A stretch of DNA of 64,000 bases from Methylorubrum populi (GTDB lineage Bacteria; Pseudomonadota; Alphaproteobacteria; Rhizobiales; Beijerinckiaceae): contig NZ_AP014809.1 in assembly GCF_002355515.1 (NCBI RefSeq), positions 4,426,501-4,490,500 of the forward strand, given 5' to 3'. Shown in pieces: positions 25,511-33,691 of this stretch; within the stretch, counting starts at the first letter, position 1, and each line of letters starts with the position of its first letter. The position numbers were made by a program, and so were the translations under genes. A model generated the notes under the pieces. It ran no database searches and had not been told where the DNA came from. It saw only the letters and a list, made by a program, of their open reading frames with translations.

Positions 25511-26266
25511 TCAGATTCCGGCGTACCAGGAAAATCCCAGCTCAGAGACCATGCTGCCCCGGCCCCGGCCGAGCCCGTTGACCCGGTCGGTGGCCTCGAT
25601 GCTGGCGAGGTATTTCAGCGACTTGTAGCCGAGCTGGCGCTCCACCCGCAGGCGGACGGGCGCGCCGTGGGCCACCGGCAGGTCGCGGCCGTTCATGCCG
25701 TAGGCCAGGATCGTCTGGGGGTGGAGGGCGTCGAACAGGTCGTAGCTGTCCCACCAGCCGTCCACGGTGCGGATCACGATGAAGCGCGCCTCCGGCTTGA
25801 GGCCGACGCTCGCCAACACGTGCGAGAGCGGCACCCCGGTCCAGCCGCCGATCGCCGACCAGCCCTGCTCGCAGGCGTGCAGCGTGATCTGCGTGCGGGC
25901 CGGCATCGCCCTCAGCTCGGCCAGCGTGAAGGCGGCGGGCCGCTCCACGAGGCCGCTCACCGGCAGGCGCCAATCGGCGAACCCGACCGCCTTCGAGCGG
26001 CGGTAGGCGGGATCGTCCGGGTCGGTGGTGTTGATGGTGGGAAACACCGCCGAGATCGCCTCCGGCCCGAACTCCCGCACCAGCGGCTGGTCGCGCAGCA
26101 GGAAGCGCTGGGTGGCGAGCGTCAGGGTGTCGCTCAAGCCGTAGAGGCCCGGCCGGCGCGGGCCGTTCTCGATCAGCTCGCAGCCGCCGAGAAGGCCGCC
26201 GAGCGCACTGCCGAGCCCCAGCGTCGAGGAGCCCAGGACCAGCCTGCGGCGCGTGAGATCGCTCAT
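25511..26266 (-). CDS. Tat-exported molybdopterin-dependent oxidoreductase (sulfite-oxidase fold)
   Basis: 251 residues from ATG 26266, preceded by GGGGAGGATCC. The N-terminus TRRRLVLGSSTLGLG is a twin-arginine signal, and LLGGC is a possible lipobox. The oxidoreductase molybdopterin domain follows (about 85-235), with the cysteine that would ligate molybdenum in TLHACEQGWSAIGGWTGVPL and the later motifs GWWDSYD, LAYGMNGRDLPVAHGAPVRL and GYKSLKYLASI. It resembles YedY/MsrP-type enzymes but is shorter. The gene overlaps the cytochrome b gene (ATGA), which probably supplies electrons from the membrane quinone pool. Substrate unknown; a periplasmic reductase role is inferred. Confidence 0.83.
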   Translation of the reverse strand: MSDLTRRRLVLGSSTLGLGSALGGLLGGCELIENGPRRPGLYGLSDTLTLATQRFLLRDQPLVREFGPEAISAVFPTINTTDPDDPAYRRSKAVGFADWRLPVSGLVERPAAFTLAELRAMPARTQITLHACEQGWSAIGGWTGVPLSHVLASVGLKPEARFIVIRTVDGWWDSYDLFDALHPQTILAYGMNGRDLPVAHGAPVRLRVERQLGYKSLKYLASIEATDRVNGLGRGRGSMVSELGFSWYAGI

Positions 26267-26979
26267 CGCGGATCCTCCCCTGACGTCGTTCGGTCCGTTC
26301 CGATTCGGGCGGAGCGCCCGGTGATCATGCCCCGCATCAGGTCGAGCGGCCCGTTGGCGAGCACCTGCCAGACGTGGATGAGGAGGAAGCCGACGAAGAG
26401 CGCCGCCGACAGGAAGTGGATCGTGCGCGCCGATTGCCGGCCGCCGAACAGGGTGAACAGCTCCGGATAGGCCGCCGTGACGCCGGGCGCCATGGTCAGC
26501 CCCGAGAGCAGCATCACCGGCGCCAGCACGAGGATAACGGCGAGATAGGCAAGCTTTTGCAGGACGTTGTAGCGGCGCGCTCCCGCAGCACCCGAACCGG
26601 TGAGCCGCAGATGCGCGCGGATGTCGGCCGCGATGTGCCGGGGGTGGAGCTGGTCGCGGTCGGGGGCCAGGCGGCGCAGGAGGTGCCCGCTCGCCAGCGC
26701 GACCAGCAGATACAGCGCGCCGTTGAGTACGAAGATCCAGGCGGCGAGGAAGTGGAGGTTGCGGCCCCAGCCGGTCTGTTCGAGGTTGACCGGCAGCGGC
26801 AGGACGATCCAGGCCGGGGCGTCGTTGGCCCCGGTCTCGCCCCAGAACAGCCGCGGCAGGGCGAGCAGGATAGCGAAGCCGCTGACCGCGAGCGCGGCGA
26901 AGGCGCCGGCATTCACCCAGTGGGTCAGGCGCACCCAGAGCGGGTGGCGCCGGGCGGTCTTTTCCGCACGCACCGTCAT
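26263..26979 (-). CDS. Cytochrome b561-type membrane subunit
   Basis: 238 residues from ATG 26979, which overlaps the methyltransferase stop (ATGA). It has four to five membrane helices. Histidines in VRLTHWVNA, LHFLAAWIF and HFLSAALFVGFLLIHVWQ are candidate haem ligands, as in the Ni-hydrogenase cytochrome b/b561 family. It probably anchors and feeds electrons to the molybdopterin oxidoreductase encoded immediately downstream, in the way YedZ/MsrQ serves MsrP, though it belongs to a different family. Longer open frame upstream lies within the methyltransferase gene. Confidence 0.83.
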   Translation of the reverse strand: MTVRAEKTARRHPLWVRLTHWVNAGAFAALAVSGFAILLALPRLFWGETGANDAPAWIVLPLPVNLEQTGWGRNLHFLAAWIFVLNGALYLLVALASGHLLRRLAPDRDQLHPRHIAADIRAHLRLTGSGAAGARRYNVLQKLAYLAVILVLAPVMLLSGLTMAPGVTAAYPELFTLFGGRQSARTIHFLSAALFVGFLLIHVWQVLANGPLDLMRGMITGRSARIGTDRTTSGEDPR

Positions 26980-27572
26980 CCCGGGTCCGCCCGCCGCAAT
27001 ACGTCGAGGCGGTAGGCATCCGTGCGTGCGCCGGGCAGCAGGCGGCAGAACGGAGCCGTGCCCGCGATGAAGCCCTCCGCCGCCGCGTCGCCGGACAGGG
27101 GGTAATCCGTCTCGCCGAGCCAGTGCACGAGGAGGCAGTCGCCCCCCGGCGCCAAACTCGCCTCCACCCGCGCGACGAGCCGCGCCAGATCCGCCGGGCT
27201 CAGGAAGTAGAGCATCTCGCCGAGGACGATGAGGTCGAACCGGCCCTCGGGCCAGACCTCCGGCACCGCGCCGCGGACAAAGCGCACCTGCGGGCAATCC
27301 GCGCAGCGCGCCTGCGCGGCGTCCAGGGCCGCCCCCGCGATGTCGAGGGCGATCAGAACCCCGCAGCGGGGGGCGAGCGCCCGGGTGAAGACGCCGATGG
27401 AGCAGCCGACCTCAAGGGCGCGGGCATAGCGCGCCCGCGGCAGGGCACGGAGCGTCGCGTCGTACTTGCCGGCCTCGTAGGCGCTGGAGGTGAAGCGCCA
27501 GGGATCGGGATCGGAGGCGTAGATCTCCGCGAAGTAGCGTTCCGGCAGCGTCTGCGTCCGCCGGCCGCTCAT
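26976..27572 (-). CDS. NodS-like SAM-dependent methyltransferase
   Basis: 198 residues from ATG 27572 (MSGRRTQTL), overlapping the preceding stop as ATGA. The NodS-type N-terminus YFAEIYASDPDPWRF..SAYEAGKY precedes motif I ALEVGCSIGVFT (about residue 51), then LIALDIAGAAL and FDLIVLGEMLYFLS. NodS methylates the amino group of Nod-factor sugar, but family members occur in many non-nodulating bacteria with small-molecule or glycan substrates. Cytoplasmic. Its pairing with an acyl-CoA dehydrogenase-like gene is a recurrent arrangement in rhizobia-related genomes, from general knowledge. Confidence 0.82.
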   Translation of the reverse strand: MSGRRTQTLPERYFAEIYASDPDPWRFTSSAYEAGKYDATLRALPRARYARALEVGCSIGVFTRALAPRCGVLIALDIAGAALDAAQARCADCPQVRFVRGAVPEVWPEGRFDLIVLGEMLYFLSPADLARLVARVEASLAPGGDCLLVHWLGETDYPLSGDAAAEGFIAGTAPFCRLLPGARTDAYRLDVLRRADPG

Positions 27573-28801
27573 CCGATCGCCTCCGGGGCGGCCGGGGCCA
27601 TCGCGTCGGACCACAGGTCGTGGAGCGGTTCACCCGCCGCCAGCGCGTGCGCGGCCATGCCGGTCAGGGCGAAATCCGGAGCCGGCTGGCGCAGATAGGT
27701 GGCGAGGTCGCGCATCAGGCGCTCCAGGGGATGGCTCTCGAGGAAGCCCGCGAGCCCGACGGAGCGCTGGGCCAGGGCGATCACGTCGAGACCCGCCTGC
27801 TCGACCGCGGCGCGGGCGAGATTGACGTAGGCGATGACCCGCTCGGGGGAGCCGGCTTCGGCGGCGGCGATCCGGGCGGCGCGGGCGACGAGCAGGCGGC
27901 TCGTCTCCGCGGCGACCATGGCCTGCCCGAACCGCACCTGCTGGTGCGGATCCTCGGCCCGGCCGGTGGCCGCAAGATGCGCGCGGTGCGTCTCGATCAC
28001 CGCCTCGATCCCGCCGAGCTGGACCGCCAGGAAACGCCACGCCCCGGCGAAGAAGAAGGGCTGGCGCCCGTAATCGTCCGGCGCGCCGACCGCCTCGCCG
28101 TCGCGAAGGCTGAGGCCCGAGAAGTCGACCGTGCCGGTGGCGGAGGCGCGCATGCCGTGGGCGCGCCATGCCGACAGATCGGCCCGCGCGCCGGGTTCGA
28201 GGCGCATCACCAGCATCAGCCGACGCCCGTCGGCGAGCCGCGCGGTCACGAGCGGTCGGGTGACGAAGCCCGCCCCCGAGGCGTAGCTCTTGGCGCCGCG
28301 AAGGCCGCCCGCGCCGTCGAGGACGAGGCCGCCCTCGGCCGGCTCGGTGTTCCACACGCCGAAGAGGTGCCCCTCGGCCGCGTCGCGGGCGAGCCGCCCG
28401 GCGATCGCGGCATCGGCGTAGCGCAGAACCAGCGCCAGCGCGTTGACGTGCCCCTCGTAGAGCCGCCCGACCGCAAGGTCGTCGCGGCCGACCTCGGTCA
28501 GCAGCGCCCGTAGCGCGTCCACCCGGCCCGGCTCGCACAGGCCGCGTCCGCCGAGCGCCTCCGGCAGGGGAGCGGCCAGCAGCCCGGTCCGGCGCAGCCG
28601 TGCGATGGCCCGGATGGGAAAGCCGCCATGCGCATCCTCCGCCGCGTCGCACAGCCCGTCCCCGGGTGCCGGAGACCGTGCGAGGGGAAGGAGCGAGGAG
28701 GGGGACAAGAGCGGCTCGGGGTTCGAGACGGAACGACGAAAGTCCGTCCGGCGGCCCCGGCGCCCGGGCGGGGAGCGTCGGTCCGCGGGCGGGGGCCGCA
28801 C
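27569..28801 (-). CDS. Acyl-CoA dehydrogenase-like flavoprotein
   Basis: About 410 residues from a GTG at 28801; the start is uncertain because no good ribosome-binding site is seen and the first 30 residues are arginine/proline-rich. The acyl-CoA dehydrogenase N-terminal domain is visible from LRRTGLLAAPLPEALGGRG, the flavin-binding middle region includes GVWNTEP and AKSYASGAG, and the C-terminal helical bundle is recognisable. The active-site glutamate of classical acyl-CoA dehydrogenases is not clearly identifiable, so it may act as a flavin monooxygenase or other oxidoreductase. It is the first gene of a four-gene unit linked throughout by ATGA overlaps. Confidence 0.75.
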   Translation of the reverse strand: MRPPPADRRSPPGRRGRRTDFRRSVSNPEPLLSPSSLLPLARSPAPGDGLCDAAEDAHGGFPIRAIARLRRTGLLAAPLPEALGGRGLCEPGRVDALRALLTEVGRDDLAVGRLYEGHVNALALVLRYADAAIAGRLARDAAEGHLFGVWNTEPAEGGLVLDGAGGLRGAKSYASGAGFVTRPLVTARLADGRRLMLVMRLEPGARADLSAWRAHGMRASATGTVDFSGLSLRDGEAVGAPDDYGRQPFFFAGAWRFLAVQLGGIEAVIETHRAHLAATGRAEDPHQQVRFGQAMVAAETSRLLVARAARIAAAEAGSPERVIAYVNLARAAVEQAGLDVIALAQRSVGLAGFLESHPLERLMRDLATYLRQPAPDFALTGMAAHALAAGEPLHDLWSDAMAPAAPEAIG

Positions 28802-29026
28802 GTCCCGCGAGGGAGGTGCGGCAACATAGATTAGAACATCGACGGCAACTTCCTATGCGACTTCCTGTGCGACCCGGTTGCGGCCGGCCGGATTCGTCAT
28901 CGGCCGCGCGGGCGGCGGAACCGCGGGGCGCCCCCCCGGCGTTCAAGCCTTCAGCCGGGCCCTCCATGGCCGGGCCATGGCCGGGACGGCACCCGAAGAG
29001 GCCCCGGAGAAGACCCGGAGACGACG

Positions 29027-29314
29027 ATGGCGGACGACACCGATCGGCTCGGCCTCCTGATGGGCGTGTTCGAGCTGGCGCTCACCCGCCTGTTCGAGGC
29101 GAGCCCGGAAGGCGGGCAGGCGCGCGACCGGTTCGTGGAGGACGTGCGGCGGCTGCTAGCCGATACCCGCGAGCTTCAGGCGGATTCCCCGGCGGTGCAG
29201 ACCTACGAGGCGCTGCTGCGGCGCCTCGGTGCGACGCATCCTGGGGACGCGGACGGGCTCGGCGTCGTACCGACGCCGGAACAGGGCCTGCCGCCGGTCG
29301 GGTCGGGCGTGTAG
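29027..29314 (+). CDS. Small hypothetical protein
   Basis: 95 residues, ATG preceded by GGAGACGACG. Predicted mainly helical (LGLLMGVFELALTRLFEASP...RDRFVEDVRRLLADTRELQ) with a proline/glycine-rich tail. No known domain. It is first of three closely spaced small genes. Good ribosome-binding site and codon pattern support it as real. Confidence 0.6.
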   Translation: MADDTDRLGLLMGVFELALTRLFEASPEGGQARDRFVEDVRRLLADTRELQADSPAVQTYEALLRRLGATHPGDADGLGVVPTPEQGLPPVGSGV

Positions 29315-29332
29315 GGGGCGGAGGACGACAGG

Positions 29333-29581
29333 GTGAGCGATACCGAACACGAGACCGGGTCCGACAGCGAGGCATCGGGCGAACCGAAGCTCGCCGGCAT
29401 CCTGACCTTCCCGCCGGAGGTCGTGGCGGCTTTGGACGAGCATTGCGCCGTCGAGCGCCTGCCGCGGGACCGGGCGATCTGCGAGATCGTCGCCGAGTAT
29501 CTGCGCTTCAAGGGCTATCTGCGGAGGCGGCCCGCCCACGAACACCGCTCGCCCCAGGGCGAGATGCCGGAGGGGCTGTGA
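29333..29581 (+). CDS. Small protein with ribbon-helix-helix-like core
   Basis: 82 residues from GTG 29333, preceded by GGAGGACGACAGG. Residues about 19-58 (KLAGILTFPPEVVAALDEHC then ERLPRDRAICEIVAEYLR) have the strand-helix-helix pattern of CopG/Arc-type ribbon-helix-helix proteins. It could be a DNA-binding regulator, but the similarity is visual only. The stop abuts the ATG of the next gene. Confidence 0.6.
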   Translation: MSDTEHETGSDSEASGEPKLAGILTFPPEVVAALDEHCAVERLPRDRAICEIVAEYLRFKGYLRRRPAHEHRSPQGEMPEGL

Positions 29582-29800
29582 ATGGCGACATCGTTCAAGG
29601 GCCTCCATCTCTGCCCGCCGAAGCAGCCGCGCCCGACCCATGTCCGGGTGCAGGACGCGGAGGGCGGCGAGACCACCCTGCCGCTGGAGGAGTACGAGGC
29701 CCGCGCCGGCCAGCCGCCCTGGCAGAGCCTGCCCTGGGCGGGCGAGGCCGGGCCCGTGCCGGACGACGGCGACAAGCACGGCCCCGAGTTCAGCATGTAG
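29582..29800 (+). CDS. Small hypothetical protein
   Basis: 72 residues. ATG begins directly after the stop of the previous gene, with GGAGGGGCTG in front, so the two are co-translated. Polar, with strands HVRVQDAEGG and TLPLEEYEAR and a proline-rich tail; no domain recognised. Third gene of the 29027-29800 set, convergent with the aldo/keto reductase. Confidence 0.6.
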   Translation: MATSFKGLHLCPPKQPRPTHVRVQDAEGGETTLPLEEYEARAGQPPWQSLPWAGEAGPVPDDGDKHGPEFSM

Positions 29801-29812
29801 CGCGCCGCCGCC

Positions 29813-30847
29813 TCACCACGCCGTCGGCTTGGGGTTGCGCTCGTCGAAGCCGATCTGGTGCCAGTAGGGGTAGATCGGGTTTTCTCGGCTCGCCGCGTCG
29901 AGGCGGGCGATCTGGTCCTCGGTCAGCGACCAGCCGACCGCGCCGAGATTCTGCTTCAACTGCTCCTCGTTGCGGGCGCCGATGACGATGTTGCACACGG
30001 TCGGGCGGCTGAGCAGCCAGTTCAGCGCCACCTGCGGCACGGTCTTGCCAGTCTCGGCGGCGACCGCGTCGAGGGCGTCCACGACGTCGTAGAGGTAGTC
30101 GTCGGAGACGGTGGGCCCGCCCTCCGCGCCGGCCGCCGTCGAGAGGCGCCCGCCCGAGGCTGCCTGCCCCCGCCGGATCTTGCCGGTGAGCCGGCCCCAG
30201 CCGAGCGGGCTCCACACCATCAGGCCGACGCCCTGGTCGAGGCCGAGCGGCATCAGCTCCCACTCGTAGTGGCGGCCGATCAGCGAGTAGTAGCCCTGAT
30301 AGACGACGTAGCGGGCGAGCCCGTAGCGCTCCGAGGTCGCCAGCGCCTTCATCAATTGCCAGCCGGAGAAGTTCGAGGCGCCGATATAGCCGATCTTGCC
30401 CGAGCGGGTGAGGTCGTCGAGCGCCCGCAGGGTCTCCTCGACCGGGGTCAGCGCGTCGAAGCCGTGCATGAAGTAGACGTCGATATGGTCGGTCTGGAGC
30501 CGTTTCAGGCTGGCTTCGCAGGCGCGAATCAGGTGATGGCGCGACGAGCCGACCGCGTTGACGTCCTCACCGACCCGGAAGGTCGCCTTGGTCGAGATCA
30601 GCAGCCGGTCGCGGCGGCCCTTGATCGCCTCGCCGAGGATTTTTTCGGAATCGCCACTCGAATAGAGGTCGGCGGTGTCGAGGAAGTTGACGCCCGCATC
30701 GAGGCAGAGGTCGATCAGGCGGCTCGCCTCGGCGACGCCGGTGCTGCCCCAGTTCTGGAAGAACGCGTCGGTGCCGCCGAAGGTGGCGGTGCCGAGGCTG
30801 AGCACCGGCACCTTGAGGCCCGAGCGTCCGAACTGCCGGTATTCCAT
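29813..30847 (-). CDS. Aldo/keto reductase (YajO/IolS-like), cytoplasmic
   Basis: 344 residues, ATG preceded by GGAGTGATTCC. The family motifs are complete: LGTATFGG, NFLDTADLYSSGDSE with the catalytic Asp and Tyr, LLISTKAT with Lys, and IDVYFMHGFD with His, followed by GKIGYIGASNFS and the NADPH-binding WSPLGWGRLTGK and IVIGARNEEQL. No signal peptide, in contrast to the other aldo/keto reductase in the window. Broad NADPH-dependent carbonyl reductase; natural substrate unknown. Confidence 0.9.
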   Translation of the reverse strand: MEYRQFGRSGLKVPVLSLGTATFGGTDAFFQNWGSTGVAEASRLIDLCLDAGVNFLDTADLYSSGDSEKILGEAIKGRRDRLLISTKATFRVGEDVNAVGSSRHHLIRACEASLKRLQTDHIDVYFMHGFDALTPVEETLRALDDLTRSGKIGYIGASNFSGWQLMKALATSERYGLARYVVYQGYYSLIGRHYEWELMPLGLDQGVGLMVWSPLGWGRLTGKIRRGQAASGGRLSTAAGAEGGPTVSDDYLYDVVDALDAVAAETGKTVPQVALNWLLSRPTVCNIVIGARNEEQLKQNLGAVGWSLTEDQIARLDAASRENPIYPYWHQIGFDERNPKPTAW

Positions 30848-31161
30848 GGAATCACTCCGCTGTGGCTGTCGGGCGGCGGCCTCCGAGACGCGCCGCCCGC
30901 CTCGTCTTGAGGGGACCGGCGCGGTCCGGCAACGCGAGGGACCGGGCGGCCGCCCTGCGGGGCGCGAATGGCGCCGCTGCCATCATACCGCCATCGGACG
31001 CCCGCGGTTCCGCCACCGAAAGGAACAGGTTCCGCAAAGACTTCGTCAACCAAGAGCCACTATTAAAGCTCAAGTTTTACGGAACCCGGACACGGGACGA
31101 TTCTTGTTCAACGCACCCGGCGGCACCGTCGCCAGCCGGCCTCAACATTGGGAAGTTGTCC
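30848..31161. other. Divergent promoter region
   Basis: 314 bp between the aldo/keto reductase start and the small gene at 31162. No gene is credible. It is AT-richer near 31020-31110 and includes a possible EcfG-type site (31022-31047). Confidence 0.45.
31022..31047 (+). promoter_or_regulatory. Possible EcfG-type stress promoter
   Basis: GGAAC (31022-31026), 17 nt, CGTC (31044-31047) is one mismatch from the general-stress sigma factor pattern GGAAC-N16/17-CGTT. It lies 115 nt before the small gene at 31162. Weak evidence. Confidence 0.3.
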
Positions 31162-31392
31162 GTGAGTTTCACCGTCAGCGCCGGCACCGCGTCGCGGAAC
31201 TATTCCTGGCAGCACGGCTCGCTGCTGAGCGCCCTGGAGCAGGGCCTGTCGCTGATCACCTCCGGCCTGAGCGACGTGCGCATCGTCGATTCGGAAGGCC
31301 GCAGCCACAGCCCGGCCGCGCTCTATCAGCGGATGTTCGGCGGCGCGCAGCCGGCGGAAGAGGCCGCGCAGCCCCGCGCCCGCGCGGCCTGA
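31162..31392 (+). CDS. Small hypothetical protein
   Basis: 76 residues from GTG 31162 (VSFTVSAGTASRNYSW), with GGGAAG upstream; a TTG at 31156 is an alternative. The frame is open further upstream but that part lies in AT-rich intergenic DNA and looks non-coding. Compact, probably alpha/beta, with a C-terminal Ala/Arg tail. No known domain. It ends 5 bp from the convergent isochorismatase gene. Confidence 0.6.
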   Translation: MSFTVSAGTASRNYSWQHGSLLSALEQGLSLITSGLSDVRIVDSEGRSHSPAALYQRMFGGAQPAEEAAQPRARAA

Positions 31393-31397
31393 CGTCC

Positions 31398-31997
31398 CTA
31401 GCCGCGGATCGCCGCCGCGTCCGGCGCGACCACCGCGAACAGATCGCCCAGAGCGGCGAGGCTCGCGGCCTGGACCGCCGCGACCGGGACGGTCGCGCCG
31501 TCCGGTCCCGGCAGGGCGCGGGTGGCGGTGGCCGCGGCCACCACGGTCGGGCGGAAGCCGAGGTTGAAGGCGCCCCGCGCGGTCGAGTTCACGCACATGT
31601 GGGTCATGAAACCCGCCAGGATCACGTCCTTGACGCCCGCCGCCTCCAGCTGCGCCTGAAGGTCGGTGCCGACGAAGGAGCTCGGATAGGCCTTGGTGAT
31701 GACCGCCTCGCCCTCCCGCGGGGCGACCTCGTCGCTGATCTGGCCGATGGGCGCGGTGACGTCGTAGGGCGAGCCCGGCCCGGCATCGTGGCGCACGTGA
31801 AAGACCGGGATGCCGGCCTCGCGCGCCCGCTCCAGCAGGGCCTTCGCCTCGCGGATCGCCGGCTCAACGCCCTCCAGGCGCATCACGCCCTCGCGGTAGG
31901 TGTTCTGCAGATCGATCATCACCAGCGCCGAGCCGGTCAGCGCGGCGGGCTCCGGCGGCAGGCCGGACAGGCTGCGGAGGGTCTTGAGGTCGGTCAT
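31398..31997 (-). CDS. Isochorismatase-family cysteine hydrolase
   Basis: 199 residues from ATG 31997, preceded by GAGAAGGCGACG. The catalytic triad pattern is complete: VMIDLQNTY with Asp, VITKAYPSSFVGTDL with Lys, and VILAGFMTHMCVNSTARGAFNLGF with the nucleophilic Cys. The family hydrolyses amides, N-carbamoyl groups or isochorismate; nothing nearby fixes the substrate. A large palindromic repeat lies just upstream of the gene. Confidence 0.88.
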   Translation of the reverse strand: MTDLKTLRSLSGLPPEPAALTGSALVMIDLQNTYREGVMRLEGVEPAIREAKALLERAREAGIPVFHVRHDAGPGSPYDVTAPIGQISDEVAPREGEAVITKAYPSSFVGTDLQAQLEAAGVKDVILAGFMTHMCVNSTARGAFNLGFRPTVVAAATATRALPGPDGATVPVAAVQAASLAALGDLFAVVAPDAAAIRG

Positions 31998-32112
31998 GGG
32001 CGTCGCCTTCTCGCGGGATGCGTTTCCGGGCGGGATGTGAGCCGAGCGGGGCCGCCCGCGCAACCCGCCGATTGGACCAACGGGCGAGCGGACAGCGATC
32101 CCACCCGCCACC

Positions 32113-32220
32113 CTCATCCTGAGGTGCCCGCGCCAGCGGGCCTCGAAGGATCCTCCTGTTCGCGCGCGGGATCTGGAGGATCCTTCGAGGCCTCCGCTTC
32201 GCTCTGGCACCTCAGGATGA
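32113..32220. repeat. Large palindromic intergenic element
   Basis: The inner arms GGCCTCGAAGGATCCTCC (32139-32156) and GGAGGATCCTTCGAGGCC (32175-32192) are perfect 18-bp reverse complements. The outer arms TCATCCTGAGGTGCC (32114-32128) and GGCACCTCAGGATGA (32206-32220) also pair. Elements with this CATCCTGAGG/CTCGAAGGAT sequence are widespread in Rhizobiales chromosomes, from general knowledge. It lies between the hydrolase promoter and the end of the RND adaptor gene. Confidence 0.85.
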
Positions 32221-32254
32221 TGGCAAGGATTGGATCAGCGCCGCGCGAAAGCCG

Positions 32255-33538
32255 CTACCGCTGCGCGGCCTGCATCGGCTTGTCCGATTTCGGCTGCTGC
32301 GGAGCGATGCGGCCGCCCTCCTTGAGATCGGCGGGCGGGCTGAGCACGAGGCGCTCGCCGCCCGAGAGCCCTTTGTCCACCTCCACCACCGTGCCCTTGT
32401 CACGGGCGATGTGGACCTCGGCCCAGGTCACGCGGTCGTCCTCGCGGGCCACCGCGACGCGGGTGCCGGACTGGTTGAACACCAGGGCTTCCGCCGGCAC
32501 CGCCACCGTGGCGCTGCCGGTGCGCGGGATCGACAGCGTCACGTAGACGAACAGGCCCGGCCGCAGCGTCCGCTCGGGGTTCGGCACGTCGACCTGCGTC
32601 GTGAGCGTGCGCGAGGAGGCGAGGAGCGCTACCGAGCTGCGCTCGACCTCGCCGGAGAAGCTGCGGTCGGGCATCTGCGGCACCTTGATTTGGGCCTTGA
32701 TGCCGGGCTGCACGCCCACCGCCGCGTTCTGGGGCACGTTGACCGAGATGCGCAGCACGTCGTCCCGGTCCATCGACAGGAGCGGCGTGCCGGAGCCGGC
32801 ATCGGCCTGGACGAGGTCGCCGACATCGACGTTGCGGGTGGTGACGACCCCGTCGAAGGGCGCGGTGACGATCTCGAAGCCGGTCAGCGCCTTGAGGCGG
32901 CCGACGGTGGCCTGCTGCGCCTTGATGTTGGCCTCCGCCACCTTCACGTCGGCTTGCGCCGAGGCGAGGTTGGCCGCCTGCGAGAGCACGCCGGCCTGGG
33001 TGTTGTCGGCGGTCTGCTTCGAGGCCCAGCCCTGGCCGGCGAGCGTCGAGGTGCGCGAATTCGTGACCTGGGCGAGGTTCACGTTGGCACGCGCCTGATC
33101 GACCATGGCCTTCGCCCGCAGGAGCTGCGCCTCCAACTGGCCGAGCTGCGCCTCGGCCTGGGCGAGTTGCTGGTCGAGGTCGGGGGCGGCGATGCGCAGG
33201 AGCACGTCGCCCTTCTTCACCCGCGAGCCGATATCGACGTGCCGCTCGGCGATGTAGCCGGTGGCGCGGGCATAGATCCGCGCGGTGGCGAAGGGCTCGG
33301 TCTGGCCCGGCAGGGTCAGGTCGATCGGCCCGTCGAGGCGCTTGGCCTCCTCGGTGCGGACCTTGGGCACGAACTCGATCTGCTTCGTCCGCGTCGCCTC
33401 GGCCCGGGCCGCCCGCTGCCAGTGGCCGTAGCCGCCGTAAGTCAGCAGGCCCACCGCGATCAGCCCGGCCAGCACAAAGCCGCGCTTCCTGGGTGGCGGC
33501 GGAATGTCGGCCGCCGGCTTACCGTCTCTCTCGCTCAC
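32255..33538 (-). CDS. RND efflux periplasmic adaptor (membrane fusion protein)
   Basis: 427 residues from GTG 33538 (VSERDGKPAAD), with AGGACGAACC upstream. One N-terminal membrane anchor (about 20-40: KRGFVLAGLIAVGLLTYGGYG), a lipoyl half-motif ARIYARATGYIAERHVDIGSRVKKGDVLLRI, a helical hairpin rich in Ala/Gln (about 130-225), the second half-motif IVTAPFDGVVTTRNVDVGDLV, then beta-barrel and membrane-proximal domains. It links the inner-membrane pump encoded upstream (33692-36922) to an outer-membrane channel, which is not encoded here. The pump gene precedes the adaptor, the reverse of the common order. Confidence 0.9.
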   Translation of the reverse strand: MSERDGKPAADIPPPPRKRGFVLAGLIAVGLLTYGGYGHWQRAARAEATRTKQIEFVPKVRTEEAKRLDGPIDLTLPGQTEPFATARIYARATGYIAERHVDIGSRVKKGDVLLRIAAPDLDQQLAQAEAQLGQLEAQLLRAKAMVDQARANVNLAQVTNSRTSTLAGQGWASKQTADNTQAGVLSQAANLASAQADVKVAEANIKAQQATVGRLKALTGFEIVTAPFDGVVTTRNVDVGDLVQADAGSGTPLLSMDRDDVLRISVNVPQNAAVGVQPGIKAQIKVPQMPDRSFSGEVERSSVALLASSRTLTTQVDVPNPERTLRPGLFVYVTLSIPRTGSATVAVPAEALVFNQSGTRVAVAREDDRVTWAEVHIARDKGTVVEVDKGLSGGERLVLSPPADLKEGGRIAPQQPKSDKPMQAAQR

Positions 33539-33626
33539 CGGTTCGTCCTGTGATCGCTGTGGGCGTGGTCGTCGGAAACCTAGAGGGTCCCGATACCGAA
33601 TGATTCTATTGGGTTCGGCTGAATTC

Positions 33627-33654
33627 CCCCTCTCCCCGCCTGCGGGGAGAGGGG
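33627..33654. repeat. Perfect hairpin between RND pump and adaptor genes
   Basis: CCCCTCTCCCCGC (33627-33639) and GCGGGGAGAGGGG (33642-33654) pair perfectly. It lies in the 153-bp gap between the two efflux genes. No T-run follows, so it may be a repetitive element that stabilises or attenuates the message rather than a true terminator. Confidence 0.6.
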
Positions 33655-33691
33655 ATGGGCGGATGACGGGCGTCATCAACATAGGCCCGCA

